DNA of 64,000 nucleotides from CBDDCQ01 sp965226285. Lineage in GTDB: Bacteria > Bacteroidota > Bacteroidia > Flavobacteriales > Ichthyobacteriaceae. Of this stretch, positions 1 to 7,709 are shown piece by piece. Position numbers and translations under genes: made by a program. The notes beneath the pieces were generated by a model. That model was not told where the DNA came from, did no database searches, and was given only the letters and a program-made list of their open reading frames with translations. Where the stretch lies: contig CBDDCQ010000006.1 in the NCBI GenBank assembly GCA_965226285.1, forward strand, positions 620,001 through 684,000, given 5' to 3'. The stretch's first letter is position 1; the number at the start of each line of letters is the position of its first letter.

Positions 1-699
1 GAAGGGGCTATCGTTGCTATAGTTAGTAGAACTAAAGAGTATATAGATAGTGCTATTGATAAGATAACCACCAAAGGAGGTAAGGCTTTTGGCTTTGTAG
101 CAGAACTTACAGAGCCTAAGCAGTGTGAGCATGCAGTCAAAGATCTTGTGACACAATTGGGACGTATTGATGGATTAGTAAACAATGCAGGAGTAAATGA
201 TGGCGTAGGACTTGAAGGGGGAAATTATGAAGATTTTATACGTTCTATTCATCGAAATTTGACACATTATTATTTAATGGTACACCATGCACTTGATGAA
301 TTAAAGAAAAATAAGGGCGTTATTGTAAACATTGGTTCAAAAACTTCGATAACAGGTCAGGGGGGTACTTCGGCTTATGCTGCGGCTAATGGTGGACGCA
401 ATGCACTCACGCGGGAATGGGCAGTGGAGCTATTACCTTATAGTATCCGAGTGAATGCAGTCATTGTTGCCGAGTGTTATACACCTCTTTATCAACGGTG
501 GATTCAAACTTTTAAAGAGCCACAAGCAAAGTTAAAGAGTATTACTCAAAATATTCCTTTACAGCAGCGAATGACTACAGTAGAGGAAATTGCCAATACG
601 GTTGCGTTTTTACTATCTGAAAGGTCTTCTCATACTACGGGACAAATTATCTTTGTAGATGGAGGTTATACCCATTTAGATAGAGCATTTTCTAATTAA
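1..699 (+). CDS. SDR-family sugar dehydrogenase, L-fucose catabolism type (5' partial)
   Basis: The frame is open from base 1, so the N-terminus with the Rossmann glycine motif lies outside the window. Visible motifs of a classical short-chain dehydrogenase are NNAG (about 180-191), the Ser of the SKTSITGQGG segment, and Tyr at 376-378. The C-terminal half (ALTREWAVELLP, SSHTTGQIIFVDGGYTHLD) resembles the SDR enzymes of Bacteroidota L-fucose clusters, which oxidise L-fucose or 2-keto-3-deoxy-L-fuconate. The mutarotase and FMN-dependent lactate dehydrogenase at 5.7-7.2 kb fit the same pathway, which ends in pyruvate plus L-lactate. Odd point: the catalytic YxxxK motif reads YAAAN, because codon 388-390 is AAT instead of a lysine codon. 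The enzyme may therefore be inactive or decaying. Family assignment is confident; the exact substrate is inference. Confidence 0.8.
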   Translation, partial: EGAIVAIVSRTKEYIDSAIDKITTKGGKAFGFVAELTEPKQCEHAVKDLVTQLGRIDGLVNNAGVNDGVGLEGGNYEDFIRSIHRNLTHYYLMVHHALDELKKNKGVIVNIGSKTSITGQGGTSAYAAANGGRNALTREWAVELLPYSIRVNAVIVAECYTPLYQRWIQTFKEPQAKLKSITQNIPLQQRMTTVEEIANTVAFLLSERSSHTTGQIIFVDGGYTHLDRAFSN

Positions 700-747
700 T
701 TTAATCGTTATGATCTTTGCTTGCAAGTTGTAATGTAAAATAAAAGT

Positions 748-797
748 ATTTGTAAAAAAAGGGTATTTTTTATAAAAAATACCCTTTTTTTACAAAT
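748..797. terminator. Perfect 50-bp palindrome, bidirectional terminator (copy A)
   Basis: The two 25-nt arms are exact reverse complements, with A7/T7 tracts and a GGGTATTTTT core. The palindrome lies between the converging SDR gene and giant lipoprotein gene A, so it can end both transcripts. The same element occurs at 52088-52137 with one compensated base-pair change. Confidence 0.8.
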
Positions 798-881
798 GAA
801 CTTGAGTTGGACTTGTCGGTTATTGCCTCACAACTTAACACTATGGGAGCGAAAAGACAGGTTATAGGGGGCTATGTACCC

Positions 882-3800
882 CTATTTATTCTCTGTGCAA
901 CGTATGGAAGAACCTAAGCGCTTGTAGTGTTGATTGCCTCCAAAGCCGTAAGATTTCTGATTATTTGCAGGCGTACTTGACCAGTAATGGGCGTTTATAC
1001 TTCTTCTGTTCACGAGGCCATTGTCTTCTAACGCTCCCGCTGCAGGCAACTTTAATTTATTTGCTGACATTAATTTTTTCGTGCTATCATAACTACTAAT
1101 AAGTCCTACAGCATCTATCAAAGTTTTCCATTCATCTTTAGTCGGTACTCTAAAGCCAGGTGGACAGGGATTATTTAAACCACCACCTGAATGACCACTT
1201 GAATACGCATTACTCCAAAAGTTACCGTAGCTATCTGTCGCACTATCATAACCTCCTGATTTGTCTTTACTAGTGCCATTATACCAAATACCACCAAAAC
1301 CACTAAGGAATTTACCATTTGGATCTCTTGGTGTTGAAATCCGATCATTCGAAACCATATCTCTTGGTATATAAAGATGTAGAGTAAGACTACCCCAATT
1401 ATTACCAAATTGATGACCATCGCGTGCTCTACCATATTGATAATAATCCCCTAAACAATTTAGAGTTATATTATCTGTACAGACCTCACCTGCACCTAAG
1501 TTTCTATCTAACCACTTACGGCTATAACCACTCGCATTGGATACTGTTATTACTTGATAGGTCTTGCCATCTCCGCCATTACTCGTTCTCCACACACCAC
1601 CTGTGAAAACAGATAAAATCCGAAACTCTGCGTTACTTATCGTTTTATCTGCTTTCATATCGTGTTCAAATACGAGTGTCAACGTCAATACAGTCCCTCT
1701 GTTATAGTTAACGATCTTAGTAGTATTACCACTACCTGAAACAGAGGCACCACTACTCTCTGAATCAGTTGTAATTTGTACCGATTTAATTCGATAGCCT
1801 AATTTGGTACCGTCAAGACCTGCTAAGATTTCTGCATTGCTTATCTCACCTGATGAACTATAAAGTTTACTTTGTTTAACCCAACTTAAATCTACAGGAG
1901 CAGCCATCTTTGTAATTTCAAATTCTGCACCTGTAAAGGTTTTATCTGCTTTTGCATCGTGCTGAAATACAAGTGTCAACGTCAATACAGTCATTTTAGT
2001 ATAACCAGTGATCTTAGCTGTAGTACCACTCCCTGAAACAGAGGCACCACTAGTTGAGGAATCACTGGTAATCTGTACTGATCTAATACGATAGCCTAAT
2101 TTGGTACCGCCAAGACCGTTTAATAATTCTGCATTGCTGATCTCTCCTCCAGCACTATAAGCCTTACTTTGTTTACGCCAAGTTAAATCACTTGGGGCAG
2201 CCCCCTTTGTAATTTCAAATTCTGCACCTGTAAGGGTTTTATCTGCTTTTGTATCATGCTCAAATACAAGTGTCAACGTCAATACAGTTATTTTAGTATA
2301 ACCAGCGATCTTAGCTGCAGTACCATTCCCTGAAACAGACGCACCACTACTTGACGAATCCCTCGTAATTTGTACTGATTTGATACGATAGCCTGTCTTT
2401 GTACCCCCAAGACCGTTTAATAGTTCTGCATTGCTGATCTCTCCTCTATCACTATAAGGCTTACTTTGTTTACCCCAACTTAAATTACTCGGGGCAGCCC
2501 CCTTTGTAATTTCAAATTGTGCACCTGTAAGGGTTACATCTTTTTTAGTATCGTGTTGTAAAACAATCGTAAGGGTAAGTGTACCTGCTTTGTTATAACT
2601 CGTAATTTTGGCAGTCGTACCACTCCCTGAAACCCTCGCACTTGTACCGTTTTTATGGGTAATGGTAACGGTTTTAATGGTGTAACCCGTCTTGCCACTG
2701 CCTGTAACGCCTGCTAATAAATTGGTATTGGTAATTTCGCCACTACTGCTAAACGGCTTCGCTTGCTTCGTCCAAGTTACATCAGTAGGTGCATCCATCT
2801 TTGTAATTTCAAACTCCGCACCAGTGATGTTTTTATCCTCCTTGGTATCGTGTTCAAATACAATCGATAAAGTCAAAGTACCCGCCTTGGTATAACTGAC
2901 GATCTTAGCTGCAGTGCCATTCCCTGAAACCCTTGCACCTGTACTTGCTTTATTACTTATGGTTACTGTTTTGATTCGATAGCCTGTTTTTGTACCGCTA
3001 AGACCGTTTAATAATGCTGCATTGCTGATCTCTCCTCCAGCACTATAAACCTTATTTTGTTTACGCCAAGTCAAATCAGCTGGTACGGGCATCTTTCTAA
3101 TTTCAAACACTGCACTACTGAGCGTTTTTTCTGCTTTGGTATCGTGCTGAAGTACAAGCGTCAAAGTCAAAATAGTAGCTTTGCCATAATCAACGATCTT
3201 AGCTGCAGTACCACTTCCTGAAACCCTCGCACCACTGCCCCCTGAATCATTGGTAATCTGTACGGTTTTGATACGATAGCCGTCTTTTGTACCGCGCACA
3301 CCGCCCAATAATTCAACGTTGCTTATCTCTCCTGAAACACTATAAACCTTGCTTTGTCTGCTCCAAGTTAAAGGTACAGATACAGCTCCACTGGTAAGTT
3401 CAAATTGTGCACCCGTTATGGTTTTATCTACTTTGGTATCGTGTTCAAATACAAGTGTCAACGTCAAGATAGTCGCTTTGCTATAATTAATGATCTTAGC
3501 TGCAGTACCACTACCTGAAACCCTCGCACCACTACTTGAGGAGTCACTTGTAATCGCTACACTTTTAATCCGATACCCTACTTTTGAACCTTCGAGACCT
3601 TCTAATAATTCAGCATTGCTTATCTCCTGACCAGAACGATAAGTCTTCAATTGTTTTACCCAAGTTAAATTGGTAGGTGCAGCCATCTTCGTAATTTCAA
3701 ATTGTGCACCCGTTATGGTTTTATCTGCTTTGGTAGCGTGTTCAAATACAAGCGTCAACGTCAAGGTAACTGCTTTGCTATAATTAATGATCTTAGCAAT

Positions 3801-4907
3801 ACTACCACTCCCTGAAACCCTTGCACCACTTGTTGATGAATCATTTGTAATCTGTACTGATTTGATACGATAGCCCTCTTTTGGTCCTGCAGACCGCCTA
3901 ATAGTTCAGCGTTGCTTATCTCTCCCCCCCGAACGATAAACCTTGCTTTGTTTGCGCCAAGTTAAGCCCTCAGTAATTTCAAATTGTGCACCCGTTATGG
4001 TTTTATCTGCTTTGGTAGCGTGTTCAAATACAAGTGTTAAGGTCAAGTTACCCGCCCGAGTATAACCAACGATCTTAGCTGCAGTGCCACTCCCTGAAAC
4101 CCTTGCGCCTGTGCCTCCTGCATCACTGATGGTTACTGTTTTAATGGTATAGCCTGTTTTTGTACCGCTAAGACCGTTTAATAATTCTGCATTGCTGATC
4201 TCTCCTGCGGGACTGTAAACCTTGCTTTGTCTGCTCCAGCTTAAATCCAAAGGAGCAACCTGCTTTGTAATTTCAAACGCTGCATTACTTATGGTTACAT
4301 CCAAACCTGATGTAGCATTGTGTTTTAAGCGCAACGAAGCCGTAAAAACGCCCGCCCGATTAAATGCTAACCTTAAATTTGGCGCACTTCCATTGACTGT
4401 TACTATATCATTAGGATTCAGATTTGTGATCTCTTTTAAAGTATAGCCAGCCTTTTGCCCTTTTACATGCTTTAGAATTTCTGTAGCATTCAAACGTCCA
4501 CCTTTTGTATATTCTTTGGTCAGTTTTTCAAAGGTCAATACTGGAGGTAATATTTTTACTGTTACTGTATATTTCTTGCTATCTTTTCCATTTTCTGCGG
4601 TTACCGTAAAGGATACTGGCTTGCTCCAATCTTTCACTTTCGTTGGGTCGGGTTTGATCGTTGCCTTTGCTGATAACTCTACCTTTGCCGATAAAGAATT
4701 TATATCCGTTCCGTAAGGTACCTCTATAATGAAGGAGGTGCTGTTTAACTTTCCTTTATAAGTGCCCAATTCAAAGGAGATAATAGATGCCTCTTTGCTC
4801 TTTTCGTCAGGCTTATCGTCTTTATTACATTGAGTCAGTTGCGTAATAGAAAATATGAGTGCTAATACACCAAAAAAATATCTATTCATTTTCTTCAAGT
4901 TCTTCAT
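882..4907 (-). pseudogene. Giant repeat lipoprotein with FISUMP domain, copy A, disrupted by two compensating frameshifts
   Basis: Starting at 4907, the protein has a lipoprotein signal (lipobox LTQC), a DUF5018-like domain (about residues 40-115), ten tandem repeats of about 85 residues (GEISNAELLNGLSGTKTGYRI type), and a C-terminal Fibrobacter succinogenes major paralogous (FISUMP) domain. It would be a surface-exposed, adhesin-like lipoprotein. Compared with the intact copy at 52223-56269 it has one extra base in a G7 tract (mRNA sense, about 3932-3938) and one missing base about 50 nt later (about 3885). Frames before and after are the same, but a TGA at 3906-3908 interrupts the segment between them. 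So the upstream reading stops within repeat 3, and the remaining 960 codons have no normal start. It is a pseudogene, an off-phase allele or a consensus error. Confidence 0.75.
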
Positions 4908-4984
4908 GTTATTATTATATTTTTAAAATTAAATTTTACTTAATTTAGATGCAAAAAAGCATTATCAATTATCTAATTGAGGTG

Positions 4985-5017
4985 CAAAATTAACAAACAA
5001 AATTGATAATAAGCCAA
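4985..5017 (-). promoter_or_regulatory. Possible promoter of giant lipoprotein A
   Basis: On the minus strand TAATTTTG (complement of 4985-4992) matches the Bacteroidota -7 motif TAnnTTTG. A TTG lies 22 bases upstream (5015-5017), slightly longer than the usual 19-21. The same arrangement is kept in copy B at 56347-56379. The predicted leader is about 70 nt. Confidence 0.35.
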
Positions 5018-5379
5018 GAAATAAAATTTAATATCTTTAAATGTAATTGAGGTGTCAATATAATAACTTATTTACTTGCAAAAAGGGTAATAAATTAAAC
5101 TTATATTTAAATTATGGAAAATTTTAGATAAAGACTGTCTTTTCTAATTATAAAGTATTCATTATGTTTTTAATTGTAATAAGATGTGGTCAATAAAAAG
5201 TGTACCATAAGAAAATTGAACTACGCCCGAGATTGCAATTTAAACAGGTGTTTTATATAGTATTGTCATTTATATAAAAGTTGTAGGCACTATTGTATAA
5301 TATAAGTTTAAAAACTACTTTATTAATTAGTTGTAATTAAAAAAAATGTATTTTGTCTTTTAAATAGTTTTTTTATCGA

Positions 5380-5410
5380 TTGTAAAACAATAGTTTAGCG
5401 TTTAATTTTG
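5380..5410 (+). promoter_or_regulatory. Orphan divergent promoter of cassette A
   Basis: TTG (5380-5382), 20 bases, then TAATTTTG (5403-5410) matches the Bacteroidota promoter consensus. In cassette B the same promoter (56848-56877) drives the tail-fibre-like gene. In cassette A that gene is absent, so transcription would run through about 300 nt of non-coding DNA towards the mutarotase gene. A second -7-like TATATTTG lies at 5520-5527. Apart from these I see nothing coding in 4908-5724. Confidence 0.5.
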
Positions 5411-5739
5411 TTCTTTTGTGGTACAAGCAAGGCAAAAAACCTTAGTAAGAGTTAAAAATAAAATATGCTTAGTAGGGTAAGAAAGATATTTTATTCCATG
5501 AATTATTCAATATTTTAAGTATATTTGCCATAAGTTTTGATATATTTAAATTTCTGAATTAAAAGTACATGATGGGTTGTATTACAATAATGCTACTACG
5601 TAAGGTAATAAAATTTTAAGGCGGTGCGGTTTTTACAATGTTTTAAGAGAAGCCTTGATTACTGTTTTTCATACAGTATATTAGCGTGGTTGTTTGTAAA
5701 AATCAGTAATGTAGCAAAATCCTAATGAACCATTTTGAT

Positions 5740-6069
5740 ATGAAGAGATATTGTTTTGCCTTAGATTTAAAAGACGACCCTGAGCTGATAGCCGCTTATA
5801 AAGAACATCACAAAAAAGTGTGGTCATCGATTACTAAAAGCATAAGAGCTGCAGGAATTTTAGAATTGGAAATTTATTGTATAGCCAATCGGCTTTTTAT
5901 GATGATGGAGGTAGATGATACCTTTTCTTTGGAGCGAAAACAGCAGATGGATGCTCAAAATATCGAAGTACAAAAGTGGGAAACTTTGATGTGGCAATAT
6001 CAGCAAGCCTTGCCTACAGCCAAACCAAAAGAAAAATGGCTTTTGATGCAGCAGATTTATAAACTATAA
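5740..6069 (+). CDS. L-rhamnose/L-fucose mutarotase family protein (RhaM-like)
   Basis: This 109-residue protein begins MKRYCFALDLKDDPEL and has the conserved EYHK-like segment (KEHHKKVWSSI), the IEIY-type strand (LELEIYCIANRLFM) and the terminal WxxLMWxYQQALP motif of the L-rhamnose mutarotase family (COG3254). Such enzymes interconvert alpha and beta anomers of 6-deoxyhexoses and, in Bacteroidota, sit in fucose or rhamnose clusters. An in-frame ATG at 5725 would add five residues; I prefer 5740 because family members start at MKRY. It lies 11 nt upstream of the lactate dehydrogenase gene, so the two are probably one operon. The expected partner SDR is 5 kb away, across cassette A. Confidence 0.85.
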   Translation: MKRYCFALDLKDDPELIAAYKEHHKKVWSSITKSIRAAGILELEIYCIANRLFMMMEVDDTFSLERKQQMDAQNIEVQKWETLMWQYQQALPTAKPKEKWLLMQQIYKL

Positions 6070-6080
6070 TTACAAAATGA

Positions 6081-7238
6081 ATGATGTATTTTAATGTTAA
6101 CTATCCTTCGGTAGAGTATTTGAGAAAAAAAGCGTATAGAAGCATACCAAAGTTTGCTTTTGAGTATTTAGATGGCGGTTGTAATGAAGATGTCAATTTA
6201 GATAAAAATACCGCTGAAATACGCGAGGTAGAACTTATTCCAGAATATCTTGTAGGGCGAGGAAAAAGTTCTATGAAAACGACACTTTTTGGGCATACTT
6301 ATGATGCTCCTTTTGGCATTTCACCCGTAGGCTTACAGGGTTTAATTCGCCCCAATGCGCCGGAGATATTGGCAAAGGCAGCTTATCGGCACAATATTCC
6401 CTTTGTTTTGAGTACTGTAAGTACCAGTAGTATTGAGCGCATTTCAGAAATAACACAAGGAAAGGCTTGGTATCAACTGTATCATCCGGCAGATGAAAAA
6501 ATCCGAGATGATATAATGAATAGGGTTGAGGTTGCAGGTTGTTCTGTTTTGGTACTCCTCTGCGATGTACCTACTTTTGGATTCCGACCAAGAGATATTA
6601 GAAATGGACTTTCTATGCCTCCGAGCATGTCGTTTAAAAATATATTGCAAATATTGAGCAAACCCAAATGGGCATTGGAAACTTTAAAGTATGGTCAGCC
6701 TAATTTTGGAATGTTAAAGCCTTATATGTCTAAAAACTTAGATTTAAAACAGTTAGGTGGGTTTATGGATAAAACTTTTTCAGGGTATTTAAATGAAGAG
6801 CGAATGAAGCCCATCCGAGATAAATGGAAGGGTAAATTAGTTTTAAAGGGAGTAGTGAATGAATTAGATGCCCAGCGTGCTATCGATTTAGGGTTTGATG
6901 GTATTATTGTATCCAATCACGGTGGACGGCAATTGGATGCGGGAGAATCTACCATTAAACCTCTGAGCAGAATCGTTAAAAAATATAAGGGGCAAATCAC
7001 CATAATGATGGACAGTGGAGTGCGCTCAGGACCAGATATTGCGTGTACCCTCGCTACGGGTGCTCAATTTGTCTTTATGGGACGTTCATTTATGTATGGT
7101 GTTGCTGCATTGGGTAAACGCGGAGGAGAACACACAATTACGATGTTTAAAAAGCAGTTACAACAAGTAATGGAGCAAGTTTGTTGTGAGCGTATTGAAG
7201 ATTTTCCAAAATTTTTGAAAAATAAGATTTTGGGGTAA
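6081..7238 (+). CDS. lldD: FMN-dependent alpha-hydroxy-acid (L-lactate) dehydrogenase
   Basis: The length of 385 residues matches the FMN-dependent 2-hydroxyacid dehydrogenase family (LldD, glycolate oxidase). Diagnostic segments are PFGISPVGLQGL and WYQLYHPAD near the FMN site, the barrel lysine in LVLKGV, the active-site histidine in SNHGGRQLD (about residue 280), and the phosphate-binding MMDSGVRSGPD and FVFMGRSFMYG strands. It would oxidise L-lactate to pyruvate at the membrane, feeding electrons to quinone. In this context it fits L-lactate released by the non-phosphorylating 6-deoxyhexose pathway. The start is ambiguous between adjacent ATGs at 6081 and 6084. Other 2-hydroxyacids are possible substrates, so the symbol is tentative. 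Confidence 0.85.
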   Translation: MMYFNVNYPSVEYLRKKAYRSIPKFAFEYLDGGCNEDVNLDKNTAEIREVELIPEYLVGRGKSSMKTTLFGHTYDAPFGISPVGLQGLIRPNAPEILAKAAYRHNIPFVLSTVSTSSIERISEITQGKAWYQLYHPADEKIRDDIMNRVEVAGCSVLVLLCDVPTFGFRPRDIRNGLSMPPSMSFKNILQILSKPKWALETLKYGQPNFGMLKPYMSKNLDLKQLGGFMDKTFSGYLNEERMKPIRDKWKGKLVLKGVVNELDAQRAIDLGFDGIIVSNHGGRQLDAGESTIKPLSRIVKKYKGQITIMMDSGVRSGPDIACTLATGAQFVFMGRSFMYGVAALGKRGGEHTITMFKKQLQQVMEQVCCERIEDFPKFLKNKILG

Positions 7239-7356
7239 TTTTTAAATACTATCTTATGGAACTGATAGTCTGCTTTTTGTCTTGAAGTTAAAGTTGAAAA
7301 AGTTACAATTCAAATATTTTTTATAATATTTTTAGGGTATTCTTAAAAATAAGTTC

Positions 7357-7364
7357 TATATTTG
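7357..7364 (+). promoter_or_regulatory. Promoter -7 element of the susC1 leader transcript
   Basis: TATATTTG matches the Bacteroidota -7 consensus TAnnTTTG. The upstream AT-rich stretch (CAAATATTTTTT-like) is homologous to the regions before susC2 and susC3. No clear TTG is visible at -33. Predicted transcription would start near 7371, about 24 nt before the leader ATG. Confidence 0.55.
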
Positions 7365-7394
7365 CTCTTGATTTAAAACATTACTAATTTAAAA

Positions 7395-7613
7395 ATGATA
7401 CTGGGCAACGCAACGCAACGCAACGCAACGCAACGCAACGCAACGCAACGCAACGCAACGCAACGCAACGCAACGCAACGCAACGCAACGCAACGCAACG
7501 CAACGCAACGCAACGCAACGCAACGCAACGCAACGCAACGCATAACTTTTAGGTTATATATTTCTAATAAAAAAGAGTACTTATTTATGGAGAGTTTTCG
7601 TATCCATAAATAA
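7395..7613 (+). CDS. Leader ORF encoding (NATQR)9, running through a terminator hairpin
   Basis: This 72-codon ORF starts with an ATG after an A-rich stretch (Bacteroidota mRNAs often lack a Shine-Dalgarno). It reads MILG, nine NATQR units encoded by the GCAAC repeat, then ITFRLYISNKKEYLFMESF and a short end. The last codons lie inside the hairpin at 7574-7620, and the stop TAA (7611-7613) is in its 3' arm. I do not think the peptide itself has a function. The position between promoter and terminator, and the matching mini-ORFs before susC2 and susC3, suggest a regulatory leader peptide. Whether it is translated is not shown by sequence. Confidence 0.45.
   Translation: MILGNATQRNATQRNATQRNATQRNATQRNATQRNATQRNATQRNATQRITFRLYISNKKEYLFMESFRIHK
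7405..7541 (+). repeat. (GCAAC)27 pentanucleotide repeat
   Basis: Twenty-seven uninterrupted GCAAC units (135 bases) plus a partial GCA. The unit length is not a multiple of three, so each gain or loss changes the frame of the leader ORF. Perfect long pentamer arrays of this kind are typical slipped-strand phase-variation loci. Confidence 0.95.
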
Positions 7614-7625
7614 GTACTCTTTTTT
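7574..7625 (+). terminator. Intrinsic terminator / attenuator hairpin upstream of susC1
   Basis: An 18-bp perfect stem pairs 7574-7591 with 7603-7620, with an 11-nt loop, flanked by an A-run and followed by T7. It lies 85 nt before the susC1 ATG and after the leader ORF start, so it would end the leader transcript before susC1 unless disrupted. The stem overlaps the 3' end of the leader ORF. Confidence 0.8.
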
Positions 7626-7709
7626 TGTGTTCAATAGGAAGTTGAGATGGAAGTACGTTCGGTTGAATAATTAAATATATTATTAATTTATTATAAAGGT
7701 TAAATTATT

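Larger units (their letters stand above)
740..5455. repeat. Cassette copy A: 4.7 kb duplication of the region at 52081-56930
   Basis: The palindrome, about 85 bp of 3' flank, the whole giant lipoprotein gene and about 550 bp of upstream DNA match the region at 52.08-56.93 kb base for base over long stretches. Copy A ends after the divergent promoter and lacks the tail-fibre-like gene that follows in copy B. It also lacks about 65 bp of upstream DNA that copy B has at about 56670-56740; a short repeated CATTTATATA-like sequence at that point suggests slippage. Copy A sits between the SDR gene and the mutarotase gene of one catabolic cluster. Boundaries are read by eye, and I see no transposase or clear target duplication. 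Confidence 0.75.

Noticed and set aside
1175..1435. ORFs overlapping the giant lipoprotein genes in other frames (also 1424-1606, 2692-2895, 4222-4446, 52771-52953, 55566-55790)
   Set aside because: Shadows of repeat-rich coding DNA; they lie inside recognised domains on the other strand or frame.
740..5455. Insertion sequence or transposon
   Set aside because: No transposase, no terminal inverted repeats at the edges and no clear target duplication.
7405..7541. GCAAC array as a CRISPR or as a functional NATQR-repeat protein
   Set aside because: There are no spacers, and the unit is only 5 bp. The peptide has no signal or domain; NAT sequons follow simply from the repeat. A regulatory leader explains the position better.
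7626..7709. Invertible promoter controlling susC1
   Set aside because: I looked for inverted repeats flanking the promoter and for a recombinase gene and saw neither.
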